Shown: piece by piece, positions 36,839 through 45,317 of the stretch
Layout: each line of letters begins with the position of its first letter
Position numbering within the stretch: position 1 is the first letter of the stretch
Assembly: GCA_001304995.1 (NCBI GenBank)
Contig: BBZU01000003.1
Coordinates: 124,001 to 188,000, forward strand
Length of the DNA stretch: 64,000 bases
Source of the DNA: Clostridia bacterium UC5.1-1D10
GTDB lineage: Bacteria > Bacillota > Clostridia > Lachnospirales > Anaerotignaceae
Direction of reading: 5' to 3'
The notes under the pieces: model-generated
What the model saw: the letters and a program-made list of their open reading frames with translations, nothing else
The model's database searches: none
What the model was told of the DNA's origin: nothing
Program-made: the position numbers and the translations under genes

Positions 36839-37316
36839 CCTCTGTTTCACCCTCCATTTTCTCTCCTTCCATAATTTTCAGCAAATTTTTCAGTGCTTTA
36901 TCTCTGATGCGGAACATGGTAGATCTGCCAATGCATAACCTCATACAAATCGTATTGATAGATGCCTCTCGCCCATAATACATACGGATGAGCATTTCTT
37001 CTTCTGGATCCAACTGCCCTACAATTCTTTCCATCCTATTAGAAAACCTGTTCAGATCCTCAATGTTGCTTACCAGATTTTGGATACTGCTTTTGTAAGA
37101 TTTTTCGATTCTCTCCTTTTCTTCAGCTCCCATTTTACATTTATACTGTTGCAGACGCTCCAGCAATCGATTGTATTGAACGATTCTGACCTGATGTTCT
37201 CCGCAAATTTGCTGCACTCTCCCCCATTTCCGCAGGCACTGTTTTACTTTGAATAGTTCATCTGCGCCATTTTTTTCAACCGTCTGTTTAACGTCTGATA
37301 ATACATTTCCCATCAT
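36828..37316 (-). CDS. Sigma-region-4-like phage regulator
   Basis: 162 residues from an ATG with AGAAGGAG. The N-terminal two thirds is helical; residues 105-150 form a helix-turn-helix like sigma-70 region 4 (DPEEEMLIRMYYGREASINT, then ICMRLCIGRSTMFRIRDKAL). It resembles the DUF1492/ArpU-type late activators. Its place between the tail and lysis genes is unusual, since late regulators mostly sit before the terminase genes; a second candidate (RinA-like) is at 55,889. Confidence 0.7.
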   Translation of the reverse strand: MMGNVLSDVKQTVEKNGADELFKVKQCLRKWGRVQQICGEHQVRIVQYNRLLERLQQYKCKMGAEEKERIEKSYKSSIQNLVSNIEDLNRFSNRMERIVGQLDPEEEMLIRMYYGREASINTICMRLCIGRSTMFRIRDKALKNLLKIMEGEKMEGETEDED

Positions 37317-37849
37317 ACAAGCTCCTTCTCTCTCAGCTCCCAATGCCGATATTTACTTAGCTGTCCATAGGTGTATCGGCTCAGATCTCCGTATGTATTG
37401 TATTTGAATATAATCTCAAAAGTCAGGTGTGCCGGTTTGATTTCTTCTATGCTTCTTTTCAAATCTTCCACATTTGGTGGAATGCCGATAATGGTTTCCA
37501 TGATGATTTGGAATTTATATGCACTGTTCTGTTCCACCACTCGCACTTCTCCGCCCAGAAAACTTTCCGCTACGTTTTTGATCAGTTCTACTGTGGTGGT
37601 ACCCGTTCCCATCATCTTTGCACGAACTGCCGCCCGTCGGAATTCATAGGACTTTGACAGATCTGTTTTGACATCAAACATCTTTTCCCATAATGACAGC
37701 CCCCATGTGGCTGTTCCCAAGAAAAGCTGATTGCACAAATCATCAATATCAACTTCCATCTCTGTTCCTGCCCACTCTATGGCTTTCTGCAGCTCTACCA
37801 TCGCCGGACTACGCAGATAGTCTTGTGGAAGCAAACTCATAAGGTTCAT
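37313..37849 (-). CDS. Tail protein of the YmfQ/XkdU family (DUF2313)
   Basis: 178 residues beginning MNLMSLLPQDYLRSPAMVEL, the usual DUF2313 start (LPxYY/L). The ATWGLSLWEKMF and RRAAVRAKMMGTGTTT segments also fit. It connects the baseplate wedge to the tail fibres in PBSX/Mu-type phages. Start overlaps the end of the baseplate J gene. No tail-fibre gene follows, which is odd. Confidence 0.82.
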   Translation of the reverse strand: MNLMSLLPQDYLRSPAMVELQKAIEWAGTEMEVDIDDLCNQLFLGTATWGLSLWEKMFDVKTDLSKSYEFRRAAVRAKMMGTGTTTVELIKNVAESFLGGEVRVVEQNSAYKFQIIMETIIGIPPNVEDLKRSIEEIKPAHLTFEIIFKYNTYGDLSRYTYGQLSKYRHWELREKELV

Positions 37850-38904
37850 CCAACCGCCCCCTCAATATCTATGCTGCCTGTGACCTGAATCTCTTTTTCA
37901 CCAATACTGATGCTCTCTGTTCCTCCATTGATCGTAAATGTTTTGACAGATACCACACCTTCAATATCGTAGAACATAGACAAGCACTTGAAATAATCTA
38001 CTGTGCTCAATTTGAACACGCTGCTTTTGATATACTCCTCTAACAGCTTCCCATAGGCTTCTTTTACCGTTTCCGCAGTCACTGCTGTCGTGATTTCCAC
38101 AGACGCAGCTACATTGATCATTTTTTCTGCTGGTGCCATGACCGTCACTGTCGCACCAATGGGACGCTGTTCTTCTATGTATTCCTTCACTCGTTGGATG
38201 ATTTCTTCATCTGGACTTCTTCCGCTGCTGGTAATCGGCATGACTGTCACTGTACCAGGACCATTATCCAGTGGAAATACCTTTACATTTCCAACGCCTT
38301 CCACATTCATTGCCCACAGCTTATAGTGATACACATTTCCGCTGGTTGCCGGGGATTGCAATTTCAGCAAAATACGTTCCACCAGTTCCGCATCCGTTTC
38401 TCTCTCTGATCCTCCCAGCATCTTTTCATCATTCGTTACAGCCGTCACACCAAATATGGATGTTGGCAGAACTCTCACACTGCCTGCCAGCACATTATAC
38501 TTATCTCCGGGTTCCTGCGCTTCTACCGGCAGGGTAATGGTACCGCCTTCTGGAATCACGCCCCCTTCCAGCACTTCAAACATCAAGCCACCCACTGTTG
38601 CACATAATGTGCCTGCCGGAATCTCCACATCCTTTTCTCCTGTGAATGTCACTTCGCCCTTGGCATACGTTCCTTCTTTGCGGATGATTCCATATTCCTT
38701 TCCCCTATCATCGATGTATGTCCCTGCGGATGTATCCAGAAACATGATTCCCAGCATACGGTCAAATTGGTTATACGTCTTTTCCATCTCATAGGAAATG
38801 GGACTTACCACATCGCTGGCAAAGGAACCTTCCCTCGTATCCGTCAATGTCACTTTGGACAGGATTTCGTCTCTTATATTCTCATAGGTTTTATCTTCAT
38901 ACAT
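37846..38904 (-). CDS. Baseplate J-like protein (XkdT/gp47 type)
   Basis: 352 residues. Visible features are TREGSFASDVVSPISYEMEK, DDRGKEYGIIRKEGTYAKG, GDKYNVLAGSVRVLP and SGRSPDEEIIQRVKEYI, the standard walk of baseplate J proteins, which form the wedge of contractile tails. Follows the DUF2634 gene without a gap. Confidence 0.88.
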   Translation of the reverse strand: MYEDKTYENIRDEILSKVTLTDTREGSFASDVVSPISYEMEKTYNQFDRMLGIMFLDTSAGTYIDDRGKEYGIIRKEGTYAKGEVTFTGEKDVEIPAGTLCATVGGLMFEVLEGGVIPEGGTITLPVEAQEPGDKYNVLAGSVRVLPTSIFGVTAVTNDEKMLGGSERETDAELVERILLKLQSPATSGNVYHYKLWAMNVEGVGNVKVFPLDNGPGTVTVMPITSSGRSPDEEIIQRVKEYIEEQRPIGATVTVMAPAEKMINVAASVEITTAVTAETVKEAYGKLLEEYIKSSVFKLSTVDYFKCLSMFYDIEGVVSVKTFTINGGTESISIGEKEIQVTGSIDIEGAVG

Positions 38905-39333
38905 TTACACACGCACCTCCACTTCGGTTTTCCCATAAATTGTTTCCAGTGTGCCAGAAACGGTAAGATGCCCCTCTGAAAAAGATACTTCCACTTCGGA
39001 CACTGCTTTGATATAGGGATTGATCAGCAATGCCTCCTCGATATACCGGATGCACTCTGCCTTTGTGAGATTTGGCGTGTAGCTTTGTCCGATGATACTG
39101 TCAATTTCGCTCCCATAATTCCAACTGTAAATCAAATGCTGGAATCTCTCTGTTTTCAGCGCCTTATACGCCCAAGTCTTTACAGCTTCATTCTCTGTTA
39201 CAATTTCGTATTCCCCATTTTTCAGTTTGGGGATATTGTTCTGAAAATCCCACGCCACCTCTTTATACAACGGCAGATTGGTTCCCGCTGCGACTTCTGT
39301 AACAGTATCACCGAAAAATGGAAATAGGCTCAT
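38905..39333 (-). CDS. DUF2634 tail protein (XkdS type)
   Basis: 142 residues with the family features VAWDFQNNIPKLKNGEYEIV, ERFQHLIYSWNYGSEIDSI and a C-terminal beta pair. This is the gp25/XkdS-like inner wedge component of contractile baseplates. Lies between the DUF2577 and baseplate J genes, the usual place. Confidence 0.85.
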   Translation of the reverse strand: MSLFPFFGDTVTEVAAGTNLPLYKEVAWDFQNNIPKLKNGEYEIVTENEAVKTWAYKALKTERFQHLIYSWNYGSEIDSIIGQSYTPNLTKAECIRYIEEALLINPYIKAVSEVEVSFSEGHLTVSGTLETIYGKTEVEVRV

Positions 39334-39350
39334 ATCATTCCCTCCATTCT

Positions 39351-39764
39351 TTATAGCAATGTGCAGACGATGATGTACTGCTGCTTATCCGCACTTACCA
39401 AAATCAACACCTCATCCCCAACGGCAAAGTCATCCAATGTGGTATATGTGCCGGCTGGTATCCCAATGGTGTTCTGATCATGGGCATGTGAAGCAAATGC
39501 GTCATCACCGCCGCCCCCACTTTTTGTATTTGTCACACCTGTTGCTCCAGTGGTTGCCAAATTTAATCTGCGCTGATAATTTTTCAGCAGAAATTTGTTG
39601 ATTTTCAAATCTTTTCTCTCCAGCACGAAATCCCCTATGGCTACTGTCAAAGGATTTGCCGTTTTGACTTCTCCAATCAAAAAGGGAACGGGGTTGTTTA
39701 TCTCTCCCTGTTCCCTCATGATTCCTAAAAAATTGTTGTATGGGTTATCATTTTCGTTATACAT
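39351..39764 (-). CDS. DUF2577 tail protein (XkdR type)
   Basis: 137 residues from an ATG with GAGGTGG. The MREQGEINNPVPFLIGEV start and the strand-rich VGDEVLILVSADKQQYIIV end are typical of DUF2577, a baseplate protein downstream of the hub gene. A Gly/Ser and His linker (KSGGGGDDAFASHAHDQ) interrupts the middle. Confidence 0.82.
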   Translation of the reverse strand: MYNENDNPYNNFLGIMREQGEINNPVPFLIGEVKTANPLTVAIGDFVLERKDLKINKFLLKNYQRRLNLATTGATGVTNTKSGGGGDDAFASHAHDQNTIGIPAGTYTTLDDFAVGDEVLILVSADKQQYIIVCTLL

Positions 39765-39772
39765 AGCCCACC

Positions 39773-40747
39773 TCACTTATTTTCGCTGCCACTGTCTTTA
39801 TCGTCCATCATATTTTCGAAATTCAGCGTCAGCTTATTTGTGTAAATTCCATTCTTCCAGTTATGCTCATCACCATCAATATAGAATATCCCTGTTAATC
39901 CTGTATACGGCTCTGTCACATTGACTTTCTTTCCTGTAATGTATTCTGATGTCCCGAAATTTGTCACGCTGATTTTCCGCTCCACACCTTCCAGCATGTC
40001 CTTTGCCTTCTTGGTATAGTCTTCATCATTGCTGGAAATTCGGATGATTTCCGTCAAATATCCATACAACTTGGCATCCGCTTCTTCTGTGAATTCTTTA
40101 AGCAGTTTATCTTCTTTGCTGTAAACCCTTACCCGATTGACCATATTGTTCAAGCTCTCACTGACACTGGCTGTCAACAGGTTCACATCACTCTCCAGCG
40201 GTGTGCACTCCTTTTTGCCTTTTTCCAGCATATACATCAATTCACCCTCGAAGATGCAATAGTATTTCTTGTCATTCACCAGCGAGTATGCCGTCATAAT
40301 GATATCGTATAAGCTGACATTGAAAAATTTCCTGCTGATCAGTACCCCAGTAATAGACAGACTGCCAATCTTGATACCAAAATCACCACATACCTTTTTC
40401 GCAATGGCTTCCGGCGTCATTTTATTGAATACATAGCTGGCTTTGTTCTTTTTCAGATAAATCCCATAATCATTGCAGGTATAGTCAATCTCATTCGTCT
40501 CTGTGGCTTTACTTTTTGTCCAAACGGGACCTTGGAACATTACTTTATCCACATCTATCACTTTGATGATATCCCCCACATCTATGCGGATCAGCCACGT
40601 TCTTTCGTCCCCAGCAGCATGGACGATGCCAAATTGACACATCCTCGCACAGCTTCTGTATTCTCCGCTGATGGTCAAACTGGCGATGATTTCTGTAATC
40701 TCCGTCTTATTTCCTTCCTTGGAAATATGAAATGCTCTCATGCTCAT
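39773..40747 (-). CDS. Tail hub protein, XkdQ/gpD type
   Basis: 324 residues. DVGDIIKVIDVDKVMFQGPV and the C-terminal NVTEPYTGLTGIFYIDGDEH match the XkdQ/YqbQ group, the hub that joins the tail tube to the baseplate. Ribosome site AAGGGGG before the ATG. Lies between the LysM and DUF2577 genes. Confidence 0.82.
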   Translation of the reverse strand: MSMRAFHISKEGNKTEITEIIASLTISGEYRSCARMCQFGIVHAAGDERTWLIRIDVGDIIKVIDVDKVMFQGPVWTKSKATETNEIDYTCNDYGIYLKKNKASYVFNKMTPEAIAKKVCGDFGIKIGSLSITGVLISRKFFNVSLYDIIMTAYSLVNDKKYYCIFEGELMYMLEKGKKECTPLESDVNLLTASVSESLNNMVNRVRVYSKEDKLLKEFTEEADAKLYGYLTEIIRISSNDEDYTKKAKDMLEGVERKISVTNFGTSEYITGKKVNVTEPYTGLTGIFYIDGDEHNWKNGIYTNKLTLNFENMMDDKDSGSENK

Positions 40748-40759
40748 ATGGATTCCCCC

Positions 40760-41416
40760 TTATGGAATTGTGTAGGTCTGACCAGGGAAAATAAGATTTG
40801 GATTACCTCCGATGATAGACTTATTGGCTTCGTATATCTTTTTCCATTGACTTGCGTCCCCATATATCTGCCTTGCAATGGCACTCAGGCAATCTCCGCT
40901 TTTGACTGTATAGGTTTTCGCCTTTTTTCGGTGCTGCTGTTGTTGTATCCGTTCTTGGCGTGTTTGCCGCAGGCGCCTGTGCAACGGCAGAAACTTTCAT
41001 AGGTGTGTACTGCCGCAAGTTGATCGTATATGTGATATCACCGTTATCCTCTTTCCTTTCGCCGGAAGTAATATCTTCGATGTAAAACTGCTCATTGACA
41101 CGTGCACCGCCATTGTCAGCGATAACCAGTCGGATGATATCTTTTGCATCCTTCCATTGTTCCAGCTTTTTCACATATTCCGCAGCATTTCCCAGCAAGA
41201 TGCCGCCTTTTCTGACAAACGGATAATCTCTTGCCGGAAAAAAACTGCTTATTGTGATGCTCTTTGCTTACGCCGGCCGGCAACATTGATATCACCAAGA
41301 TTTGTTGCCCGTACTGTTTCAATTTCCATGCCTGTGCTGATCTCATAGCCTTCAGGAGTAACGGGCAGAAGAATATCTTCGCTTTTCGTTTCATTCTTGA
41401 GCCAAAATTCAAACAA
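40760..41416 (-). CDS. LysM-domain tail protein (XkdP type), two indels, probable TTG start
   Basis: About 218 residues. The likely start is TTG at 41416, eight bases after AAAGGGGG (the nearby ATG leads at once to a stop): FEFWLKNETKSEDILLPVTP. The frame is broken near 41,257-41,260 (one base missing; repaired KQRAITISSFFPARDYPFV) and at six T (40923-40928; one surplus base; repaired APKKAKTYTVKSGDCLS). The C-terminal 50 residues are a LysM domain (GDCLSAIARQIYGDASQWKK). XkdP-type proteins sit at the baseplate and bind wall glycan. Confidence 0.8.
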
Positions 41417-41431
41417 ACTTCATTCCCCCTT

Positions 41432-43432
41432 TTAGCCCGCATAACATTCCGCAGCAGCCATGATTTTTCTTGCGAATGCCGTAGCAAATTTATCGATGTC
41501 CGCTTCTTCCCGCACGATGATGCTGTCTGCCAATTTTGCAACATGCACACCGCCGGTACCATTCTTTTGTTTATCCGCCTCTACACGTGTCAATACCTGC
41601 TCACCTTCATGGAGGATTGCCGGGTACCCATCATACGGAACCCTTGGCAGCCCCGTTGCATGACCTGTCGGTGTGCCGTATTTTAACGCAGTTCGTGCAA
41701 AAAGACCGTTCAAAAAACTGCCGCCGCCCAATGACTTGATGTCATTGACAGCATTATTGGTTCTGATAGAGCTCCATCCTTTGGAAAATTCATTCGCCAT
41801 TGCCGATCCAAAGCTGACGTAATCTCCGCTTTCCACCAATGCGCCTTGGATGCTTTGTACCAGGTCTTTTTCTGCCTGCAGTTTTTTCTGGTATTCCTCA
41901 CCGTTTTTATATTCGATCTCGGCTTCCGTGTATGCTTCCCACATACGCTTTTGTGCATCCAAGCCTTCCAGACCTTTGCTTTCGATGTCTTGGTTTGCCT
42001 GTTCCAGAGCGTTCAGGATGGACTGTTGATGCTGATTTTCCATTTCCGCTTCATACGCACCTATCATTCTGTATGCTTCTTTCATCTGTTCGCCCATTTG
42101 ACCGTTATAGGCTTCGATTTCCCTCGCCATACCTTCTTTTCTTGCGGCATTGTAACCTTCACCCATGGCAATCTCAATATTCTTTTTGGCACTTTCCAAC
42201 TGTCCCTGCAAGCCAGAAAATGTATCACTCATAGCATTGACAGCATCATGGAAACGTTCTCCTTCGCTGGTAGCAGTACGCATTGCATCTTCCAGCATCT
42301 CTGCCGTGATCTTGCCGTCACTCATCAAATCCTTTGCCGCCGCTTTTGTGATGCCTTCATTTTTTGCCACATATTCCAACGGATCAAAACCCCAGCCAAC
42401 CATCTGATTACGATCCTGACCGTTGAGCACGCCAGCACCCATTGATTGCGCAATGGCATAAGACAGACCTGAAAATTTATTGGCATTGCCCATGGCAATA
42501 TTCCCAATCATGTCTGTGTAATCCATGATTTTTTCTTTCTCGATGCCATAAGACAGCATTTCCATGCCCTTTGCAAGCATCACAGAAGTATCATACGGTG
42601 TTTTATCCCCGTATTCTTTGATTGCCTGATATAATTTGGCTCCGGTAGCATCATCTGTCATACTGGCATAGTTGCGTTGGTAATCTTCTCTTTCAGATGC
42701 ATAAACGCTGCTTCTTTCCAGTGCGGAATTCATCTCATTTATGGCACTGCTGTGCAAACTCTGCACCTCGCTTCGGAAATAATCATCCTCTCGGCTGTTT
42801 TTATCAGCCAGTGCGTTAATGGCACCCGTCAGCCCACCGACCGCTGCACCAACTGCTGTCCCGATGGGGCCCGCAATGCTGCCGATGGCTGCACCTTGAA
42901 TACCTCCGCCAATGACACCGCTGACCATTCCGCCAGTGTTCTGTCCAAAAACGGATGTGATTGTCGTATTCATATAATTCTGTGCCGCCGATCCAATCAT
43001 ACTTCCCAATCCTGCAGAGGCAAGACCGTTCATGAATCCGCTTAAAGACGAAGAAAAGCCTCTCCCTGCATTGGCATTGCTGGTACGGCTCATATCCGCT
43101 GCCAAATCCCGTTCTGCTTTCCCTGCCTCTTTTGCAACCTGTGACAGACGCTTGTATTCTTCATTCAGCTTTTCTAACGCAAGCTGTTTGTCCATGAAGG
43201 CTTCCTTTGCTCCATCCACATTATCCTGCACGGCTTTTGTCAGGTCTTTCAGGTCTTTTTTGGCTTGGACAATGTCAAATTTTATTTCGGTTTTTTTCTG
43301 GAATGCCTGATCCTGTATTTTTCTGTATTCTGTCACATCATTGGAAAGGCTGTTTACATTCTTCCTCATTTGCTTCAGGCTCTCAGATAGCCCGTCAGAT
43401 GCTTTGAATACAATGCTGACATCTTTTGACAA
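41432..43432 (-). CDS. Tail tape-measure protein
   Basis: 666 residues, predicted almost wholly helical with a long N-terminal coiled coil, a glycine/alanine-rich membrane-like centre (GSMIGSAAQNYMNTTITSVF, GPIGTAVGAAVGGLTGAINA) and the common C-terminal LHEGEQVLTRVEADK segment. Its size would set a comparatively short tail (666 residues at about 1.5 angstrom per residue is near 100 nm). Follows the tail chaperone genes, the usual place, but with a cargo gene between. Confidence 0.88.
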   Translation of the reverse strand: MSKDVSIVFKASDGLSESLKQMRKNVNSLSNDVTEYRKIQDQAFQKKTEIKFDIVQAKKDLKDLTKAVQDNVDGAKEAFMDKQLALEKLNEEYKRLSQVAKEAGKAERDLAADMSRTSNANAGRGFSSSLSGFMNGLASAGLGSMIGSAAQNYMNTTITSVFGQNTGGMVSGVIGGGIQGAAIGSIAGPIGTAVGAAVGGLTGAINALADKNSREDDYFRSEVQSLHSSAINEMNSALERSSVYASEREDYQRNYASMTDDATGAKLYQAIKEYGDKTPYDTSVMLAKGMEMLSYGIEKEKIMDYTDMIGNIAMGNANKFSGLSYAIAQSMGAGVLNGQDRNQMVGWGFDPLEYVAKNEGITKAAAKDLMSDGKITAEMLEDAMRTATSEGERFHDAVNAMSDTFSGLQGQLESAKKNIEIAMGEGYNAARKEGMAREIEAYNGQMGEQMKEAYRMIGAYEAEMENQHQQSILNALEQANQDIESKGLEGLDAQKRMWEAYTEAEIEYKNGEEYQKKLQAEKDLVQSIQGALVESGDYVSFGSAMANEFSKGWSSIRTNNAVNDIKSLGGGSFLNGLFARTALKYGTPTGHATGLPRVPYDGYPAILHEGEQVLTRVEADKQKNGTGGVHVAKLADSIIVREEADIDKFATAFARKIMAAAECYAG

Positions 43433-43454
43433 GTCTTCACCCCCTTTTCCATAA

Positions 43455-43482
43455 AAAAAGCACCCTTTTCAGAGTGCTTTTT
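43455..43482 (-). terminator. Terminator of the MORN lipoprotein gene
   Basis: AAAAAGCAC pairs with GTGCTTTTT over a ten-base loop, extended by more T on the minus strand. Confidence 0.75.
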
Positions 43483-43485
43483 CTC

Positions 43486-44265
43486 TTATTCCTCAGCATA
43501 ACACAATGCTATTAAAATTGAATTTGCAAACCCGCCGCTTGCTTTTTCATAACTGCTATTTCCTAATACAACTCCATATGATGTAGATAGGGTATCCCCT
43601 TCATACACATCTGGTAATTCGCCTAACATACACATTTCATAGATGTTCCAGTCTTGGTCAATAGCCAAAACTTCTGTCCATTTCTGACTTTCTGCATCAG
43701 CACTTATCTGTCCTGTGAAAATTTGTATGACAGCTAGGTCATCTATACGAATGAACTTTTCACCATATGCAGAAGGTTCTTTTGTAATCATTTTATAAGA
43801 GATTCCTGCTTCAGATTTTTGCTGTAATAAATCAACGTCTTTCTCCTGAAATAATGCTTCATTTTCGTTAATAAAATTTAACGTCTTTTCAGGAATTTTT
43901 ATGCCAGCTTGTTCCGAAAAACTTTTCAACCATTCCCCATATGTGGGCGTCCACAATCCATTACTGTATGTTCCCTCCTGTATCTGTCCATTTTCCCATG
44001 TCGTTTTTCCAATTCCATCAAAAGACCCATTTACGAACTCTCCCTCATAAGTCCATTGTATGCCCTCATCATTCACGCTTTCAAATATTCCAAGCCCATT
44101 TGGAATACCATCAACCAGCGTTCCTGTATAACTTCCTTGTCTTTCGCCAGAAGGAAGAGTAATAGACAACTCTTTTGCCGTTACTTCCTTCTCCCCTCCA
44201 CTACAGCCAGATAAGATAAAAACCGACATCAAAGTACATAATAAAATACAAATATACTTTTTCAT
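43486..44265 (-). CDS. MORN-repeat lipoprotein, prophage cargo gene
   Basis: 259 residues from an ATG with GGGGG. A lipoprotein signal (YICILLCTLMSVFILSGC, lipobox ILSGC) is followed by three MORN-type repeats (YTGTLVDGIPNGLG, YEGEFVNGSFDGIGKT, EGTYSNGLWTP) and a globular C-terminal domain. It sits inside the tail operon between the chaperone and tape-measure genes, with its own promoter and terminator, the signature of a moron. A surface protein made by the lysogen could alter the envelope or block other phages; this is inference. Confidence 0.82.
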   Translation of the reverse strand: MKKYICILLCTLMSVFILSGCSGGEKEVTAKELSITLPSGERQGSYTGTLVDGIPNGLGIFESVNDEGIQWTYEGEFVNGSFDGIGKTTWENGQIQEGTYSNGLWTPTYGEWLKSFSEQAGIKIPEKTLNFINENEALFQEKDVDLLQQKSEAGISYKMITKEPSAYGEKFIRIDDLAVIQIFTGQISADAESQKWTEVLAIDQDWNIYEMCMLGELPDVYEGDTLSTSYGVVLGNSSYEKASGGFANSILIALCYAEE

Positions 44266-44288
44266 ACTTCTGAACCCCCTTTTTCTCC

Positions 44289-44317
44289 ATCCTATCACAG
44301 TCCATGAAGTTGGTCAA
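44289..44317 (-). promoter_or_regulatory. Promoter of the MORN lipoprotein gene
   Basis: TTGACC (44312-44317), 17-base spacer, TAGGAT (44289-44294) on the minus strand, 24 bases before the start codon. Confidence 0.65.
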
Positions 44318-44318
44318 T

Positions 44319-44851
44319 CTATCTCATCCTGTTTTCCGCTTCAAAATCCATGAAAGCCATGAGTGTGATCAATTCTCCATCTGTCATAGCATAACTTTGG
44401 GAGGGCAGAATGCCAAACTTTAGCCACGCTCGGTACATAATAGTAGCTCTGGCATCTCCATCCCGAATCAGTTTTTTACTTCTTCCACCACATCGCTTCC
44501 ATATCCGGACATTTTATTGATAATCCTGTAAAGCTCCCAAACCTCGCCTGCACGCAGCAGTTTTTCAACAACCTCCTTGCCAGAAGGTGTCCCCAACTTG
44601 GATGTAAATACATCATGACTGAAAGATTTCCCTTCGACTTCGCATCCTTCCAAAATGGTGTTCAAACGAATATCCGTTTCATCCTTACTGATTTCCCCTA
44701 CATGGGCTACCTGTTCATGCCCCAACGGCTTACAGGTAACCAGAAATGGTTCTCCCACGATTTCAGACAAGCGTTTGACCTCATAGGTTTTCTTTTCCTT
44801 GTTCTGCAGTTTTTTCAAATCTGTTTCCAGCAGTTTATCTAAAATACTCAT
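44319..44851 (-). CDS. Extended tail assembly chaperone made by -1 ribosomal frameshift
   Basis: The second frame after the slippery site encodes about 50 further residues: KKLIRDGDARATIMYRAWLK, FGILPSQSYAMTDGELITL, ending at TAG 44,319. It has no start codon or ribosome site of its own, as in the gpG-gpGT pair of lambda and its many analogues. The extension contacts tape measure or tube subunits in those systems. Confidence 0.65.
44468..44851 (-). CDS. Tail assembly chaperone (XkdN type)
   Basis: 127 residues from an ATG with AAAGGAGG. SILDKLLETDLKKLQNKEKK and VKRLSEIVGEPFLVTCKPLG match the XkdN-like chaperones of PBSX-type phages. It lies between the tube gene and the tape-measure gene, where all tailed phages keep their chaperones. 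It ends seven bases after a slippery heptamer. Confidence 0.82.
   Translation of the reverse strand: MSILDKLLETDLKKLQNKEKKTYEVKRLSEIVGEPFLVTCKPLGHEQVAHVGEISKDETDIRLNTILEGCEVEGKSFSHDVFTSKLGTPSGKEVVEKLLRAGEVWELYRIINKMSGYGSDVVEEVKN
44471..44477 (-). promoter_or_regulatory. Slippery heptamer for -1 frameshifting
   Basis: A AAA AAC read in the zero frame (codons AAA AAC), directly before the stop TGA. This is a canonical -1 site and lies exactly where tail chaperone frameshifts occur. Confidence 0.65.
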
Positions 44852-44867
44852 ATATTTTCTTCCTCCT

Positions 44868-45305
44868 TTAGTCTGCATCAATAACATCCAGCAGATCCCA
44901 GTCTGTAAATGTAAACGGCTGACTTACCACACCAAGTTTTTGTGCTTCCCAGTCTGCCAATGTCAGCGTCGAAAACTGAACGCCTTTCAAAACAACTCGC
45001 TCCGCTCCCCAAGAATCTGGATCAGCCAATTTACTCATAATGGTAAATACAGGTGTTTTTCCGGCTTTGATCATGTCAGAAATCAAAATCGCCATACGGC
45101 TGTTGATTTTTGTCATGGTAATATTGCCGTTGCACTCCATGCCGCTGAATTTCTGGTGTTTTGCCAGATCCCCACACATAGGCACGTCCATGAACTGCAT
45201 CTGCACCTCTGCCTTCAGTGCAGTCGCCTCTCTTACCAGCTGACCTTCCAGATAAACTTTGCCAAATGTGCCGTTTATCGCACGCCGTTCATCAAACTGT
45301 CCCAT
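44868..45305 (-). CDS. Tail tube protein (XkdM type)
   Basis: 145 residues; INGTFGKVYLEGQLVREATA, FMDVPMCGDLAKHQKFSGME and NGNITMTKINSRM are the XkdM (DUF2001) core. It forms the inner tube of the contractile tail. Follows the sheath gene by 12 bases. Confidence 0.88.
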   Translation of the reverse strand: MGQFDERRAINGTFGKVYLEGQLVREATALKAEVQMQFMDVPMCGDLAKHQKFSGMECNGNITMTKINSRMAILISDMIKAGKTPVFTIMSKLADPDSWGAERVVLKGVQFSTLTLADWEAQKLGVVSQPFTFTDWDLLDVIDAD

Positions 45306-45317
45306 ACTTCTCCCCCC

